From Alphaproteobacteria bacterium (lineage in GTDB: Bacteria > Pseudomonadota > Alphaproteobacteria > Acetobacterales > Acetobacteraceae): a DNA stretch of 64,000 bases. The notes under the pieces were generated by a model. The model was not told the origin of the DNA. It was given only the letters and a program-made list of their open reading frames with translations, and did not search any database. The DNA is taken from positions 1 through 64,000 of the forward strand of contig JAPLOI010000018.1 in assembly GCA_026400815.1 (NCBI GenBank). The letters are read 5' to 3'. How positions within the stretch are numbered: position 1 is the first letter of the stretch; each line of letters starts with the position of its first letter. This document shows, piece after piece, positions 61,021-64,000 of this stretch. The position numbers were made by a program, and so were the translations under genes.

Positions 61021-62435
61021 GCCGCCACCTGCGGGCGCTGCGTGTGCCAGGCAGTGTCGCGCTGGAAGCCGTCGGCCAGGCGGAACAGCCGGGCTTCGGC
61101 GAAAGGCCGGGCGGCGAGTTGCAGGCCGATCGGGCAGCCATTCGGATCGAAGCCACAATTCACACTGATCGCCGGCAGGCCGAGATAGTTGAACGGGCGG
61201 GTGTTGATGGAGACGGCGAGGAATTTCTGTTCCGTGCCCGGCGGGCCGTGGTCGATATCGGTTTCGGCCAGGGTGGGCAGGTTGGTGGGGATGGTGGGGG
61301 TGGCAATCGCGTCCACCTGGGCGAACACCTCGCGGCAGAACTGCTTGAGGACCGGGCCGCGCTGGGCCAGCGCTTCCACGTAATAGGCGCCGGAAATGGC
61401 GAGGCCCGGATAGATGCGGCCGGAGAGATGCTGGGCGTAGCTTTCCGGCTGGGTGCGCATCCATTGGCTGTGGATCGCGGCGGCCTCCACGCGGGAGACG
61501 ACGCCGCCATAGGCGGAAACGGCGTCCATCAGCGGCAGCGCCATCGGCACGATGATGGCGCCGCGGGCGCGCAGCACCTCCATCGCCGCGTCGAACGCCG
61601 CGCGCACTTCCGGGGCGGCGGTGTCGAAGAAGTAGTTCTCCGGCACGCCGATCCGCTGGCCGCGCAGATCGCCGTCGCAGGCGGCCTCGTAGTCCGGCAC
61701 GCGTTCGCGGGCGCTGGTGGGGTCCTTGGGATCGTGGCCGGCGATCACCGCCATGATCCGCGCGCAATCGAGCGCCGAGCGGGCCAGCGGGCCGACATTG
61801 TCCGCCGAGAACGAAAGCGGCATCACGCCGTAGCGGGAGACGCGGGTCTGGGTGGGCTTGAGCCCGGTCACGCCGCAGGCCGCGGCCGGCAGGCGGATGG
61901 AGCCGCCGGTATCGGAGCCGAGTGAGGCGGGCGTCACGCCGGCAGCCACGGCGGCACCGGAGCCGGAGGAGGAGCCGCCGGTGATGTAGGGCGGGTTCCA
62001 GGGGTTGTGGCAGTCGCCGAAGGCGCGGTTGTGGCCGGTGGGGTTCTGGGCGAACTCCGCCATGTTGAGGCCGGCGAAGCTGAACGCACCCTCCTCGGCC
62101 ATGCGCTCCACCACGGTGCAGGTATAGTCGGGCACGAAATCGCGGCGGATCGCGCTGCCGCAGGTGCAGGGCCGGCCGGCCTGATAGTACATGTCCTTGT
62201 GGGCGAGCGGGATGCCGAACAGGCGGCCCTTGGCGCGCCCGGCCGCCATCGCGCTGTCGGCACCGAAGGCATCGCCGCGGGCACGGTCCCGGTCCACCCA
62301 GATGGTGGCGTTCAGCGTGGGGTTCACCGCGTCCAGGCGCTTGAGATAGGCCTCCAGCAGTTCGGTGGACGTGATCTCGCGCGCCATGATGGCGTCGGCG
62401 GCCTCCACCAGGCCGAGATCGGCGAGGTCCTTCAT
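61017..62435 (-). CDS. Amidase (AtzE/GatA-like), second locus
   Basis: The 472-residue amidase-signature enzyme has Lys80 (PLAHKDMYY), serines of GGSSSGSGAAVAAG (153-166) and Ser179 (GSDTGGSIRLP). It has the AtzE-like N-terminus with a leader helix (MKDLADLGLVEAADAI). It overlaps the small GatC-like gene upstream by 4 bp (62432-62435) and the asparaginase downstream by 4 bp, so the three are tightly coupled. A two-step amide hydrolysis is inferred. Confidence 0.92.
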   Translation of the reverse strand: MKDLADLGLVEAADAIMAREITSTELLEAYLKRLDAVNPTLNATIWVDRDRARGDAFGADSAMAAGRAKGRLFGIPLAHKDMYYQAGRPCTCGSAIRRDFVPDYTCTVVERMAEEGAFSFAGLNMAEFAQNPTGHNRAFGDCHNPWNPPYITGGSSSGSGAAVAAGVTPASLGSDTGGSIRLPAAACGVTGLKPTQTRVSRYGVMPLSFSADNVGPLARSALDCARIMAVIAGHDPKDPTSARERVPDYEAACDGDLRGQRIGVPENYFFDTAAPEVRAAFDAAMEVLRARGAIIVPMALPLMDAVSAYGGVVSRVEAAAIHSQWMRTQPESYAQHLSGRIYPGLAISGAYYVEALAQRGPVLKQFCREVFAQVDAIATPTIPTNLPTLAETDIDHGPPGTEQKFLAVSINTRPFNYLGLPAISVNCGFDPNGCPIGLQLAARPFAEARLFRLADGFQRDTAWHTQRPQVAA

Positions 62436-62623
62436 TCCTTGCACTCCCGCAGTGCGGCTTCGAAGGAGGCGGGCTCGTCCTCGAAGCGCAGGCGGCCGCG
62501 CACCGCCTCGAAGGCAGCGATGGTGTTGGCGAGGTCGGCGGCCATGCGGCGCCCGGGGTCGTTGGGCGGCTCCACGCCGTGCCAGGCGCGGATCATCGCC
62601 TCGGTCATCTCGGGGAAGGTCAT
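62432..62623 (-). CDS. Small partner protein of the amidase
   Basis: This 63-residue acidic helical protein begins MTFPEMTEAMIRAWHGVEPP and ends EPASFEAALRECKE. It resembles the small subunits that precede AtzE/GatA-type amidases, in size, in helical pattern and in its 4-bp overlap with the amidase start. Sequence similarity to the protein at 6899-7099 is weak. It is probably a structural subunit (inference from context). Confidence 0.5.
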   Translation of the reverse strand: MTFPEMTEAMIRAWHGVEPPNDPGRRMAADLANTIAAFEAVRGRLRFEDEPASFEAALRECKE

Positions 62624-62710
62624 GCTGTGCCTCTTGCGCGCGCGGAGGCAGGAGAATTGCCCATCGCCGCGAACCGCGCCACCCTGCGCGGGCGATACGG
62701 GGACGGATGG

Positions 62711-64000
62711 ATGGCGGACGAGTTCGACTATGTGATCGTGGGCGCAGGCGCGGCCGGCTCGGTGCTGGCCACACGCCTCTCCGAGGATGCCGGCACCACG
62801 GTGTGCGTGCTGGAGGCCGGGCCACCAGACAGCAACCCCTGGATCCACATCCCGGCCGGGTTCATCAAGACGATGGCCAACCCCGACGTGACCTGGCAGT
62901 TCCGCACCGAGCCCACGGAGAACACCGGCGGGCGGCAGATCGCCACGGTGCAGGGCCGCGTGCTGGGCGGATCGAGCTCGATCAACGGCATGATCTACAA
63001 TCGCGGCCAGCCGGCGGATCTGGACAGCTGGGCCCAGCGCGGCAACCGCGGCTGGGGCTATGCCGACATGCTGCCCTATTACCGCCGCACCGAACGCCGA
63101 ATCGGCGCAGACCCGCAAGATAAGCACGGCCGCCAGGGCGGCATCCCGGTCACCGACCAGGACTGGTTCCACCCGGTGTCCGAGGCGTTCATCGAAGGCG
63201 CGGTCAACGCCGGCATCCCGCGCAACCCGGACTACAACAGCGGCGACCAGGGCGGCGTGGGCTATTTCCAGCGCGCCATCGAGAACGGCAAGCGGGTGAG
63301 TGCCGCGCGCGGCCTGCTGAAGCCCGCCATGTCCCGCCCGAACCTGGAGGTGCGCACCAATGCCCGCGCCAGCGAGGTGATGCTGGAGGGCAAGCGCGCC
63401 GTCGGCATCCGCTACCAGTCCACCCGCGGCGGCCCGGCAAAGGAGGTTCGGGCGCGCCGCGAGGTCATTCTCTCCGGCGGCACGGTGAACACGGCGCGGC
63501 TGCTGCAGGTCTCCGGCATCGGCCCGGCGGAGCTGCTGGGCGAGCTGGGCGTGGAGATCAGGCACGAGCTGCCAGGCGTGGGCCAGAATTTCCGCGACCA
63601 CTACGCGGTGCGGCTGGTGTGCCGGGCGAAGAAGGGCACGGTCACGCTGAACGAAATGGCCAAGGGCCCGCGCCTGGTGGGCCAGGTGGCGCGCTGGGCG
63701 GCCGGCCGGCCCTCCATCCTCTCCGTCGTGCCCAGCCAGGTCTTCGTGTTCTGGAAGAGCTTCGAGGGGCTAGACGCGCCAGACCTGCAATGCGTGTTCA
63801 CCCCCGGCAGCTACAAGGAAGGCCGCAACTACGAGCTGGACGACTACCCCGGCATGACCGCGGGCGCCTGGCAGCACCGGCCGGAAAGCCACGGCCATGT
63901 GCGCGCGCGCAGCACCGATGTGTGGCAGGACCCGGTGATCCAGCCCAACTACCTCTCCGCCCCCGGCGATTGGCAGGTGCTGCTCGGCGGGCTGCGGCTG
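62711..64000 (+). CDS. GMC oxidoreductase (choline dehydrogenase-like), 3' end outside window
   Basis: At least 430 residues of a FAD-dependent GMC oxidoreductase are present. It has FAD loop GAGAAG (11-16), the GMC signature GRVLGGSSSINGMIYNRG (about 82-99) and a SGGTVNTARLLQVSGIGPA motif (about 255-273). The frame is open to the right edge, so the C-terminal catalytic His/Asn region is not seen. It oxidises an alcohol, with the electron acceptor unknown. It is divergent from the amidase operon (87-bp gap). Confidence 0.9.
   Translation, partial: MADEFDYVIVGAGAAGSVLATRLSEDAGTTVCVLEAGPPDSNPWIHIPAGFIKTMANPDVTWQFRTEPTENTGGRQIATVQGRVLGGSSSINGMIYNRGQPADLDSWAQRGNRGWGYADMLPYYRRTERRIGADPQDKHGRQGGIPVTDQDWFHPVSEAFIEGAVNAGIPRNPDYNSGDQGGVGYFQRAIENGKRVSAARGLLKPAMSRPNLEVRTNARASEVMLEGKRAVGIRYQSTRGGPAKEVRARREVILSGGTVNTARLLQVSGIGPAELLGELGVEIRHELPGVGQNFRDHYAVRLVCRAKKGTVTLNEMAKGPRLVGQVARWAAGRPSILSVVPSQVFVFWKSFEGLDAPDLQCVFTPGSYKEGRNYELDDYPGMTAGAWQHRPESHGHVRARSTDVWQDPVIQPNYLSAPGDWQVLLGGLRL

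Overview
The window is a high-GC (about 68-70% by eye) bacterial chromosome segment. Its gene content points to an alphaproteobacterium of the Acetobacteraceae type (Roseomonas-like): many lone ABC substrate-binding proteins, CaiB/BaiF, crotonase and acyl-CoA dehydrogenase genes, a Liv transporter, and LEPR-XLL and RTX-like surface proteins. The family assignment is inference; there is no rRNA, tRNA or ribosomal marker here.

Layout. 1-1630 is low-quality accessory DNA: an LRAT-like protein open at the left edge, a VapC toxin remnant and a 5'-truncated membrane gene. 1658-5072 holds two tandem GNATs, a cupin, an unknown protein with a probable leaderless promoter, a TNT-like lipoprotein and a CBS-domain gene behind an FNR/FixK-like box. 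5127-14244 is a plus-strand catabolic run: 2-hydroxyacid dehydrogenase, DUF1028, a GatC-like small protein with an amidase, a class V aminotransferase-fold enzyme, TauD dioxygenase, cyclase-family hydrolase, NIPSNAP, peptide-type binding protein and VOC protein. 14346-18038 is a minus-strand acyl-CoA cluster, divergent from a carboxyltransferase at 18151. 19778-26198 holds a polytopic membrane protein, a sterol-desaturase-family protein, two acyl-CoA dehydrogenases and an MDR reductase.

26524-38408 is the most distinctive part. It holds a secreted protein with ten ELWxxDGT repeats and an RTX tail, a protein with an N-terminal LEPR-XLL-type motif, a periplasmic adaptor, a GAF-HlyD fusion, a PqqD/M50/HlyD fusion and a shortened SecA paralogue. 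I read this as a dedicated export machine for the LEPR-XLL protein (inference).

38537-51708 holds another MDR enzyme, another binding protein, an Mla-type lipid transporter (MlaE with a STAS-like N-terminus, MlaF, MCE protein, auxiliary lipoprotein), a PotA-like ATPase with a binding protein but no permease, a 3-hydroxyisobutyryl-CoA hydrolase-like gene, DUF1003, SDR, a ThDP enzyme and OsmC. 51853-58399 is a livFGMH-type operon with two paralogous binding proteins. 58617-64000 holds an FAD monooxygenase, an asparaginase-like gene, a second amidase with its small partner, and a GMC oxidoreductase cut by the right edge.

A family of A/T-rich intergenic elements made of inverted copies of one hairpin unit occurs five times (near 14253, 15925, 28900, 38417 and 59886). 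They usually sit just after stop codons.
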